DNA of 6,363 nucleotides, from positions 1-6,363 of the forward strand of contig NJEB01000075.1 of the NCBI GenBank assembly GCA_002254975.1, in the 5' to 3' direction. The stretch's first letter is position 1. Every line of letters begins with the position of its first letter. This document shows positions 1 through 5,375 of the stretch, piece by piece. The translations under genes and the position numbers were made by a program. This stretch comes from Candidatus Hecatellales archaeon ex4484_218 (lineage in GTDB: Archaea; Thermoproteota; Bathyarchaeia; Hecatellales; Hecatellaceae). The notes beneath the pieces are model-generated. The model did not search any database and was not told the origin of the DNA. It was given only the letters and a program-made list of their open reading frames with translations.

Positions 1-33
1 AAAACTAGCCAAAAATATGTTTAACATGTTTAC

Positions 34-43
34 TATTTAAATT
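34..43 (+). promoter_or_regulatory. box A (TATA) element of the candidate RNA gene
   Basis: TATTTAAATT lies about 25 nt before the first structured bases (about 62-70). That is the usual archaeal distance from box A to the transcription start. It points rightward, towards the GC-rich island, and supports + strand transcription of that island. It is a short AT-rich match in AT-rich DNA, so on its own it is weak evidence. Confidence 0.45.
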
Positions 44-61
44 TGCTGCAACAAAAAGCTT

Positions 62-346
62 AATTGAAACCTTAACCCGTATCCTTTTAGACCGAAACCA
101 TCCATCCCCCAAAATCCGCGGGACGGAGTCCAACCTAGGAAGCGTCCACTCCTTTATGGACGCTATCAATGAGGGAGGATAAACCCAGCCGTGGAACAAT
201 AGGGGGGTGGAGGCGGCAAGAGAGGGTTAAAAAGCCTGGTACGAGAGAGCTTAGCTTAGGTGAGCGTAAAGCTCAACGATGAGGCTAAGTGTTAGTTATC
301 CAGGCGACAACCTTGAAACCGCCAATCATATTTTTAGGGTAAAGAT
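62..346 (+). ncRNA. candidate structured RNA, family not recognised
   Basis: This island is about 53% G+C (91-323) in DNA that is otherwise roughly one-third G+C, and it carries no credible protein. Such islands in AT-rich archaeal genomes usually mark structured RNAs. Helices seen by eye: 101-110 with 202-211 (ten pairs including a G-U); 141-148 with 157-164 (perfect 8-bp hairpin); then a long rod made of 212-216/319-323 (GGCGG/CCGCC), 223-228/309-314, 234-239/300-305 (GCCTGG/CCAGGC), 250-255/284-289 (CTTAGC/GCTAAG) and 261-265/271-275 (TGAGC/GCTCA, loop GTAAA). The ends may close by 71-78 with 337-344 (seven of eight pairs). A box A precedes it and T-rich runs follow at 331-335 and 357-361. 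I compared it with RNase P RNA, SRP RNA, tRNA and box C/D or H/ACA RNAs and could not place it confidently. The ends are approximate. It could also be a long structured leader of tyrS. Confidence 0.6.
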
Positions 347-354
347 TAAGTTAG

Positions 355-375
355 GCTTTTTCTCTAAGATTTTTG
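355..375 (+). terminator. T-rich stretch after the candidate RNA
   Basis: Two T-runs (357-361 and 370-374) follow the structured region. Archaeal RNA polymerase stops on T-runs without needing a hairpin, so this could end the upstream RNA before tyrS. If termination is leaky, the RNA and tyrS share a transcript. Confidence 0.3.
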
Positions 376-403
376 TTGGATGAATTAAACATGAGAAGTA
401 AGG

Positions 404-410
404 GAAGGTG
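404..410 (+). promoter_or_regulatory. ribosome-binding site deciding the tyrS TTG start
   Basis: GAAGGTG (404-410) matches the archaeal GGTG anti-16S pairing core and sits 6 nt before TTG at 417. There is no in-frame ATG upstream, and a stop (TAA, 399-401) closes the frame just before. The TTG start gives an N-terminus, (M)DLEER, that matches the MDIEER-type start I recall for Pyrococcus TyrRS. Confidence 0.6.
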
Positions 411-416
411 TCTTGT

Positions 417-1530
417 TTGGATTTGGAGGAAAGATTATGGCTTGTTGAAAGAAATTTGGAGGAAGTAGTTACACATGAGGAGCTTCGTCAACTTTTAGAA
501 TGTGAAGCTAAACCTAAAGCTTACTGGGGTTTTGAACCTTCTGGATAGCGGTTAAACCCTTTTTTAGGGTTTACCGCCCAGAATGATGCATATTGGTACT
601 GGACTTGTTTGCGGTTACAAAATTTTGGATATGGTTAAAGCTGGATTTGATTTTACGATTTTATTGGCTGATTGGCATGCATGGATAAACAACAAGTTTG
701 GAGGAGATATGGAAACCATCAGATTTTGTGGGGAATATTTTGTTGAAGCTTTTTCATCTATAGGTTTGACACCGGATAAAGTTAAGTATGTTTGGGCTTC
801 AGACCTTGTGAAAAAGGAAGGTTACTGGGAAACAGTGGTTAAAGTTGCTAAAAAATCTAACCTGTCAAGAATTATTCGATGCTTACCTATAATGGGTAGG
901 GAGTTAAACCCTAAAGATGTGGAAGCAGCCTACTTATTCTATCCATGTATGCAAGCTACAGACATTTTTATGTTAAAACTTGATTGCGCATGTGCAGGAA
1001 TGGACCAACGTAAAGCACATATGTTGGCTAGAGATACTGCTGAAAAATTATCCATAAAAAAACCTGTATGTCTTCACACTCACCTTTTGCTTGGTTTAGA
1101 AGGATTTTCAACAAAACCTCAAACCCAATATGATGAAAATGAAATTTTAAGTCTTCAAATTGGAACTAAAATGTCTAAAAGTAAACCTAAAAGTTGCATA
1201 TTTATTCATGATTCACCAGAAGAGATTAAAAACAAGATTAATTTAGCTTATTGCCCACCTAGACAGGTTGAGGGAAATCCTGTTTTAGAAATTGTTAAAC
1301 ATATCATTTTTCCGAAACAAGAAAATTTTTATGTTAACCGGGAATCAAAGTATGGTGGGCCTATCGAATTTTCAAGTTATGTTGAGGTTGAAAAGGCTTA
1401 TGTTGAGGGTAAACTTCATCCCTTAGACTTAAAAAACAATGTTGCTGAGGCATTAATAAAGATACTTGAACCTGTACGTTACCATTTTAAAGGTAAAGAA
1501 AAACTTGTTGAAAAAATAGGTCAACTTTAA
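417..1530 (+). CDS. tyrS: tyrosyl-tRNA synthetase, split by a 37-nt intron (join 417-546, 584-1530)
   Basis: TyrRS attaches tyrosine to tRNA-Tyr in the cytoplasm, using ATP. After removing 547-583 the protein is 358 residues, close to archaeal TyrRS of about 360-375. Exon 1 encodes residues 1-43 plus one base and ends in YWGFEPSG. The junction codon T|TG gives Leu44, followed by M-HIGTG, so the class I HIGH-type motif is residues 46-49. GMDQRK (182-187) is the family's tyrosine/ATP-site motif and KMSKS is at 239-243. The C-terminal LHPLDLKN helix region is intact. Start TTG 417 is chosen from a GGTG ribosome-binding site and the family N-terminus. Without splicing the frame meets TAG at 546-548. 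An ORF opens again at ATG 583, but it lacks the N-terminal Rossmann strand and has no ribosome-binding site. Identity is secure; the joined structure is inferred from sequence and folding. Confidence 0.9.
547..583 (+). other. 37-nt BHB-type archaeal intron inside tyrS
   Basis: The fold matches an archaeal splicing-endonuclease substrate. The central helix is 4 bp, CTGG 541-544 with CCAG 578-581. The 5' bulge is ATA (545-547), cut after the second base (546|547). The 3' bulge is AAT (582-584), cut after the second base (583|584). The internal intron helix is 548-560 with 566-577, 12 pairs with one bulged T (553) and a T5 loop. Both cuts fall at the canonical bulge positions, and joining them restores the TyrRS frame as FEPSG-L-MHIGTG. 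The outer exon helix is weak: 540/585 is G-U, 539/586 pairs, 538/587 mismatches, 537/588 pairs. It is therefore a relaxed (HBh'-like) motif. Caveat: T539-T540 can instead pair with A582-A583 and close the 3' bulge. Length 37 is not a multiple of three, so excision is needed to keep frame. Confidence 0.85.
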
Positions 1531-1538
1531 ACAAAAAA

Positions 1539-1545
1539 TTTAAAC
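1539..1545 (+). promoter_or_regulatory. box A of the THEP1 gene
   Basis: TTTAAAC follows the tyrS stop directly. About 25 nt further puts the transcript start near 1566-1570, only 6-10 nt before ATG 1576. There is no ribosome-binding site before that ATG, which fits a leaderless or nearly leaderless message. Confidence 0.45.
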
Positions 1546-1575
1546 CTAAAATTTTCTATTAAAGAAAAAATCGTT

Positions 1576-2106
1576 ATGAATAGAATTATTTTTTTAACAG
1601 GAAGACCTGGTATTGGAAAAACAACAGCCCTAAAAAATATTGTTTCAATTTTAAGGGAAAAAGGTTATGTTGTAGGTGGAATGGTTACATCCGAGGTTAG
1701 AGAAGCAGGAAGAAGAATAGGTTTTGAAATAACAAATTTAATGAACAATAAGAAAGGATGGTTGGCTAATCTTCATGGAGTAGGCCCTAGACTTGGAAAA
1801 TATAGGGTTAATCTTAAAGATTTGGTGGATGTTGGTGTAAATGCGTTGGAAGAAGCTATTAAAGAGGCTGATGTTATCGTAATTGATGAAATAGGCCCCA
1901 TGGAGCTTTTTTCCGAAGAATTTAAAAAAGTTGTGGAAAAAGCTTTAGAAAGTGGTAAACCTTTGGTTGGAACAATACATTTTAGGGCTAAGGATCCTTT
2001 AATCGAGAAAATTCGGAAAAATAAAAACGTAAAAATTTTGGAGGTAACCCTTGAAAATAGAAGATTTCTTCATTGGAGAGTTGCTGAACTGTTAGGTTTA
2101 ACGTAA
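1576..2106 (+). CDS. THEP1-type nucleoside-triphosphatase
   Basis: A 176-residue P-loop NTPase of the THEP1 family, which hydrolyses NTPs (ATP, GTP and others) to NDPs. Its cellular role is not settled. Walker A is G-RPGI-GKT at residues 9-16, right at the N-terminus. Walker B is VIVIDE at 100-105, followed by IGPMEL, a hallmark of this family. TIHFR at 133-137 matches the conserved His/Arg segment. Length is the family's usual 170-190 and both ends look complete. The ATG start is 45 nt after tyrS, with a box A in the gap and no ribosome-binding site, so it probably has its own leaderless message rather than depending on tyrS read-through. Family assignment is confident; the biological role is not. 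Confidence 0.88.
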   Translation: MNRIIFLTGRPGIGKTTALKNIVSILREKGYVVGGMVTSEVREAGRRIGFEITNLMNNKKGWLANLHGVGPRLGKYRVNLKDLVDVGVNALEEAIKEADVIVIDEIGPMELFSEEFKKVVEKALESGKPLVGTIHFRAKDPLIEKIRKNKNVKILEVTLENRRFLHWRVAELLGLT

Positions 2107-2108
2107 CC

Positions 2109-2116
2109 TATTTAAG
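2109..2116 (+). promoter_or_regulatory. possible box A of pheA
   Basis: TATTTAAG sits in the 42-nt gap after the THEP1 gene. Its expected transcript start (about 2136-2140) lies about 10 nt before TTG 2149. The match is modest. Confidence 0.35.
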
Positions 2117-2148
2117 CTTGTTTTTGGAAAGATACTAGAAAAGTTGGG

Positions 2149-2820
2149 TTGGTTGGTGATGCCCCGCCAATTTTAAAAACGTTTGTGGCGTATCTTGGCC
2201 CAAAAGGAACCTTTAGTGAAGAAGCAGCCAAAAAATATTTTTCAAACCTAAAAAATGTTGTTTACCTAGATTTTTCGACAGTTCAAGATGTTTTTAAAGT
2301 TGTGGAAGAAGAAAAAGTAAACTATGGGGTTGTTCCTGTTGAAAATTCTATTGAGGGTTCAGTAAATCTAACTTTAGATTTGCTTTACAAAACAAAACTA
2401 AAAATTGTTGGTGAAATAACAGAAAAAATTGAACATAATCTAATAGTAAACCCTTCCACAAAAAAATCAAATATAAAAATTATTCTTTCCCACCCGCAGG
2501 CTTTAGCTCAATGCCGAAGTTTTTTGATGGAAAAATTTCCAAAAGCAAAATTGGTTGAGGTTGAAAGTACTGCTTTAGCTGTTAAAAAACTTAAAACTTT
2601 AAAAAATGCTGCAGCTATTGGAAGCCAGTATGCTGCTAAAGTTTATGGGATGAAGATTTTAGCTAAAAATATCGGGGATTTTAAAAATAATTTTACTAGG
2701 TTTTTGGTTGTTGGATGGAAAGATTCTGAAAAACCTAGTGGAAACGATAAAACTTCTTTAACTTTTTCATTAAAAGATGAGCCTGGAGCCTTATTTAGAA
2801 TTTTTTGTAGGCATTTTTAA
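2149..2820 (+). CDS. pheA: prephenate dehydratase with truncated ACT domain
   Basis: Converts prephenate to phenylpyruvate in phenylalanine synthesis. The catalytic domain is complete: AYLGPKGTFSEEA at 14-26, VPVENSIEGSV at 62-72, SHPQALAQC at 114-122, and the catalytic TRF signature (NNFTRF) at 180-185. The regulatory ACT domain starts near residue 202 (TSLTFSLKDEPGALFRI) and holds the GAL-type motif. The protein then ends at 223 after an unrelated FCRHF. About 50-60 residues including the ESRP-type phenylalanine-binding motif are missing; the family is usually 270-290 residues. The 3' end overlaps the convergent tyrA by 26 bp. The start is uncertain: TTG 2149 (used) or GTG 2185 (MAYLGPKG, closer to the usual family N-terminus). 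GGTGAT at 2155-2160 looks like a ribosome-binding site but is 24 nt from the GTG. The enzyme may be active and feedback-insensitive. Confidence 0.88.
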   Translation: MVGDAPPILKTFVAYLGPKGTFSEEAAKKYFSNLKNVVYLDFSTVQDVFKVVEEEKVNYGVVPVENSIEGSVNLTLDLLYKTKLKIVGEITEKIEHNLIVNPSTKKSNIKIILSHPQALAQCRSFLMEKFPKAKLVEVESTALAVKKLKTLKNAAAIGSQYAAKVYGMKILAKNIGDFKNNFTRFLVVGWKDSEKPSGNDKTSLTFSLKDEPGALFRIFCRHF

Positions 2821-3655
2821 ATTCCGGGTCTTCAGCTAGGAATTTTCTTGTTTCCAAGAAAAACTTAGAAAATTTTTCTTTTTCTTTGTTTAAAACAATT
2901 TTTTTAAGGTTGTTAGCATGGTTAAACAATTCTTCCATTACTTTTATAAAATATTTGTTTTGGGTTTGGATGGATGCATAAAGGTTTGGGTCTTCCTGTA
3001 CAACACTTTCAGCAAGAATTAGTTGTAGATTGAAGGTTGTTCCTCCAAAATCCTTAATCTTTTTTATGTTAAAACCACTTGTTGAAAGTGTTTTTCCAAA
3101 AATAATGTTTAGGAAGTGGGGTAAGGCTAAGGTTAAAGCAACCATTTTATCATGAGTTTTAGCATCTTTAACCCAAACAATTTTAGCACCAGAATCGAGA
3201 AAAGGTTTTAAAACAAACTTTAAAACTTCAATTTTTCTTGTAACTGGAATGGTAAGAATAGCTTTATCCTTAACAGATTTTGCACCAGGACCAAACATTG
3301 GATGCAAACTTAAAGTATGAATGCCAAATTTTTCAGCTTTTTTTAAGGCTGGTAAAACATCATGTTTAATAGAAGCAACATCAAAAAGGATAGCCCCCTT
3401 TTTAAGGTTTTTAGCAACCTCCAAAATAATTTTTGGGGTTACCTCAATAGGGGTTGAAACTAAAACCATACCAACATTTTTCACATCTTCAACATAGTTT
3501 AAACTATAATCTACACCAAGACTTTTAGCAATTTTTTTTGTTTTAACCGGATTTCTACCATAAATTTTTACCTTAAACTTTTTATATTTAAAAAAATTTG
3601 CAAACCATTGACCCATCTTTCCGGTTCCGCCAATAATTAAAACATTTTTTTCCAA
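2795..3655 (-). CDS. tyrA: prephenate dehydrogenase family protein
   Basis: Oxidative decarboxylation of prephenate (or arogenate) with NAD(P) on the tyrosine branch. The N-terminal Rossmann fold has GGTGKMG (9-15), then VLVSTPIE (64-71), FDVASIKHD (91-99) and the active-site HPMFGP (118-123, His118). The helical dimerisation domain has THDKMVALTLALPHFLN (167-183) and ASIQTQNKYF (228-237). There is no chorismate mutase or ACT domain. The start is TTG 3655-3653: GGTGG (3666-3662) lies 6 nt before it, and it leads straight into the first beta strand. The nearby ATG is out of frame. The protein ends at 286 in DPEFKNAYKKF, which may be the natural end or may have lost a few residues at the junction with pheA. 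The pairing with pheA fits a shared aromatic amino-acid role, although the two genes are convergent rather than in one operon. Confidence 0.9.
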   Translation of the reverse strand: MEKNVLIIGGTGKMGQWFANFFKYKKFKVKIYGRNPVKTKKIAKSLGVDYSLNYVEDVKNVGMVLVSTPIEVTPKIILEVAKNLKKGAILFDVASIKHDVLPALKKAEKFGIHTLSLHPMFGPGAKSVKDKAILTIPVTRKIEVLKFVLKPFLDSGAKIVWVKDAKTHDKMVALTLALPHFLNIIFGKTLSTSGFNIKKIKDFGGTTFNLQLILAESVVQEDPNLYASIQTQNKYFIKVMEELFNHANNLKKIVLNKEKEKFSKFFLETRKFLAEDPEFKNAYKKF

Positions 3656-3661
3656 AAATTT

Positions 3662-3666
3662 CCACC
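3662..3666 (-). promoter_or_regulatory. ribosome-binding site deciding the tyrA TTG start
   Basis: Read on the minus strand this is GGTGG, 6 nt before TTG. It is the same GGTG core seen before tyrS and before the small gene at 5241, and it settles the non-ATG start. Confidence 0.6.
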
Positions 3667-3790
3667 AATCTTTTTAAGGTTTAGTTACAAAATAAAATCT
3701 AAAACTTTTCTAAAAATTTTTATTCTAAAATTCTACAATCATTCAAAACAAGCCTAATTTTTGGTTTTCCGTAAGTTTAACCAAAGAAGT

Positions 3791-4681
3791 TTAAGAGGAT
3801 TTTTGTTTAAGAAAACTTGGAAGTTGATTTATTCCATCAGCTATTTTTGAAAGTTTTTCTTCCAAATCTTTACTTGGAACTATGTATCTTCGTGGGTAAG
3901 GAATTTCTATTCCATGTTTATCAAATTCTTTTTTGATTTCTTTTAGTAGGTCTCTAGCCATCATAAAGGCTGTTGGTTGGTCTTTAGCTCTGGAAAGTAA
4001 TCTAAGTGTTATTCCTGAATCTGCAAACTCCATAACAACAACGTTAGGAAGATTACCAATGGGTAAGCAATCCGGATGTTTTTTTGCAACATCAACCATT
4101 ATTTGCATTGCTTTTTCCAAATCTGACTCATAACTTACCTGAACAAAAACAGGAACAAGCATTGTAGGGTCTTCTGAAGTATAATTTGTAATAACTTCAC
4201 TTTGTAAAACGGAGTTTGGAACTATTAAACGACGGTTATCCCATGTTCTTAAAACAGTATGCATAAGCCTAATATCTTCAACAAAGCAAAAATCACCTCT
4301 AAACATGATAGCATCCCCTATCCTAATTGGTTGAGATACTGAAACAATAACTCCTGAAATAATGTTGGATAGGCTTGATTGAGCAGCAAGACCAACAACT
4401 ATAGATGCAAACCCTGCAGCAACAAAAATAGATGCAACAACCCCTCCAGCTTCAGGGAAAGCAGTAAATATTGAGGCAGCTAAACCTATCAAAACAACAA
4501 CGGAAACAGCTAATCTTCTAGCAAACCTATAAGTTGTTTCAAGTTTAGGTTGTTTTTGAATGATTGCTTGAAAAGCTTTAGCAACAACCTTATTCAAAAA
4601 ATAGGCAACAACAAAAGTCACAGTTAAACCTACAATAAAAATTATTATAGAATTAAAAAATTCTTCAGTTAAAAATTCCAT
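3791..4681 (-). CDS. MscS-family small-conductance mechanosensitive channel
   Basis: A membrane channel that opens under membrane tension to release solutes during osmotic downshock. At 296 residues it is the compact MscS type. Hydrophobic helices lie near 11-30 and 57-74. The pore-lining TM3 with its Gly/Ala packing pattern is about 80-110 (VAAGFASIVVGLAAQ, then SSLSNIISG). The cytoplasmic beta domain follows: QPIRIGDAI (117-125), RTWDNRRLIVPN (145-156), then SEVITNYT (161-168). The alpha/beta domain ends with the typical IEIPYPRR (258-265), followed by a short extra tail of about 30 residues. Start ATG 4681 places the first helix correctly. There is only a weak GGT about 10 nt upstream. A box A at 4768-4776 suggests its own promoter with a leader of roughly 60 nt. 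Confidence 0.93.
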   Translation of the reverse strand: MEFLTEEFFNSIIIFIVGLTVTFVVAYFLNKVVAKAFQAIIQKQPKLETTYRFARRLAVSVVVLIGLAASIFTAFPEAGGVVASIFVAAGFASIVVGLAAQSSLSNIISGVIVSVSQPIRIGDAIMFRGDFCFVEDIRLMHTVLRTWDNRRLIVPNSVLQSEVITNYTSEDPTMLVPVFVQVSYESDLEKAMQIMVDVAKKHPDCLPIGNLPNVVVMEFADSGITLRLLSRAKDQPTAFMMARDLLKEIKKEFDKHGIEIPYPRRYIVPSKDLEEKLSKIADGINQLPSFLKQKSS

Positions 4682-4896
4682 GGTGGAAACCTTTACAAAA
4701 ATCTAGTTTCATCTCCTAATAAACCTTAAACATACAAAAAATGGGGGAAACAACATTCATTAAAATTAATATTTAAGTTGGTAACAGCTACAAATAAACA
4801 TTCATATTTCAAAATTTAGGCTAAGAAAGTGAAGGAATAAACAAAAATTCAAAAAATTTTTTGTTAAAACTAGGTTTAACAGTTTACCCTAAAAAA
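4682..4896 (-). promoter_or_regulatory. intergenic region with the MscS promoter
   Basis: This 215-nt gap holds no gene. On the minus strand CTTAAATAT at 4776-4768 is a good box A match and would start MscS transcription near 4745. T-rich minus-strand runs next to 4896, and again around 4853-4863 (AAAAAATTTTTT palindrome), probably terminate the upstream small gene. I see no further conserved structure. Confidence 0.45.
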
Positions 4897-4905
4897 TTAG
4901 GTAAA
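4883..4905 (-). terminator. weak hairpin and T-run at the end of the small gene
   Basis: TTTACC (4883-4888) pairs with GGTAAA (4900-4905) around an 11-nt loop. The stem overlaps the stop codon, and the loop reads as a run of six T on the minus strand. In archaea the T-run alone would suffice, and the stem is short. Confidence 0.3.
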
Positions 4906-5241
4906 TTTTTGCTGGGATGGAATAGGTTTGTAAGGTTTGTTTTCTGAGAGTTCTAAAGCTTTTTTTGCTAAATTTAGGTCTTTAGGTGTAACAACTCGGG
5001 AAAATTTCCAAGGATTATTTGGAAGCCCGTTATTGTAGATAAAAATGCACCATTCACGTTTTTTTGGATAATACCCCTCATCTTCATGCCAGATATGAAG
5101 GATAAGAAAAACTCCCTTGTTTCTTCTAACCCATTTTTTTAGCTCCTTATATGCATCATCAATTCTTCCAGTTTTAACTCCACATCCAAGAGGTATTAAG
5201 GTTGAATCTTCTCTTAACCTAAACAGGTAATAACAACCCAT
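4897..5241 (-). CDS. hypothetical protein, 114 residues
   Basis: I do not recognise this family. It looks real: it has a stop-free frame of useful length, a box A upstream, and ATG 5241 preceded by GGTGG (minus strand 5255-5251) at 9 nt. In-frame TTG/GTG codons further up (5256, 5253) overlap that ribosome-binding site and are less likely starts. The protein is soluble, with no signal or membrane segment, and rich in aromatic and basic residues. A first beta-like segment (CYYLFRLR, 3-10) is followed by DDAYKELKKWVRRN (28-41, helix), GVFLILHIWHEDEGYY (43-58, strand ending acidic), KKREWCIFIYNNG (60-72, strand), and TPKDLNLAKKALELSE (85-100, helix). That alternation suggests a small alpha/beta fold. 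It is oriented divergently from the YkgJ-type gene. Confidence 0.65.
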   Translation of the reverse strand: MGCYYLFRLREDSTLIPLGCGVKTGRIDDAYKELKKWVRRNKGVFLILHIWHEDEGYYPKKREWCIFIYNNGLPNNPWKFSRVVTPKDLNLAKKALELSENKPYKPIPSQQKFT

Positions 5242-5270
5242 ACTGAAAACCACCAAAAAAATGTTTAGGG

Positions 5271-5281
5271 TTAAATTTAAA
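5271..5281 (-). promoter_or_regulatory. box A of the small minus-strand gene
   Basis: TTAAATTTAAA lies about 30 nt before ATG 5241. The expected start falls near 5251-5254, giving a very short leader that begins about at the GGTGG site. An almost identical element occurs 50 bp away at 5321-5332. Confidence 0.45.
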
Positions 5282-5320
5282 TTTTTTACACGAAACCATG
5301 ATAAAGTATCGGATAAAAAT

Positions 5321-5332
5321 TTAAATTTAAAT
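5321..5332 (+). promoter_or_regulatory. box A of the CxxCxxCC protein gene
   Basis: TTAAATTTAAAT would start a + strand transcript near 5350. That gives a leader of about 25 nt holding GAGGAT (5360-5365), a ribosome-binding site 10 nt before TTG 5376. With the element at 5271-5281 it forms a divergent promoter pair. Confidence 0.45.
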
Positions 5333-5375
5333 CTTCTAGGGAGAAAAGTTTAAGGCTTAGAGGATAAAAACTATT

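Noticed and set aside
17..31. Tandem ATGTTTA repeat (17-23, 25-31) near the window start
   Set aside because: Two 7-nt copies in AT-rich DNA are easily chance; no array or operator symmetry follows.
5..199. 64-residue minus-strand ORF over the GC-rich island
   Set aside because: It shadows the structured RNA region, has no family resemblance and no ribosome-binding site; the sequence is better explained by RNA pairing.
180..206. RNase P RNA: AAACCC…GTGGAACAATAGGGG loosely resembles the conserved AAACYCC…GGAGCAAG…AAATAGG block
   Set aside because: The other universal blocks (GAGGAAAGTCC-like at the 5' side and ACAGAAYCCGGCTTA-like at the 3' side) are missing in the right places. A covariance model should be run before excluding it fully.
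300..330. SRP RNA: CCTTGAAACCGCCAAT resembles the ACCGGAAACCGCCGAT segment of archaeal SRP RNA
   Set aside because: It lies at the 3' end of the structured block, not near the 5' end as in SRP RNA, and no helix 8 motif (GGAA…AGCA) is visible on either strand.
391..468. Short ORF from ATG 391 overlapping the tyrS start
   Set aside because: Out of frame with tyrS, about 25 codons, no family resemblance; the GGTG site and TyrRS N-terminus favour TTG 417.
541..585. Simple frameshift or pseudogene of tyrS
   Set aside because: The rest of the gene is intact with all catalytic motifs, and the inserted segment is a complete splicing substrate whose exact removal restores the family sequence. Random damage would not give that.
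543..588. Programmed translational bypassing as in phage T4 gene 60 (GGA take-off, adjacent TAG, hairpin)
   Set aside because: The likeness is real, but the codon before the resumed frame is AGA, not a matching GGA, and the BHB bulges, 4-bp helix and cut sites explain the same gap to the base in an archaeal context.
3933..4133. 66-residue + strand ORF inside the MscS gene
   Set aside because: Antisense shadow of the well-supported MscS channel.
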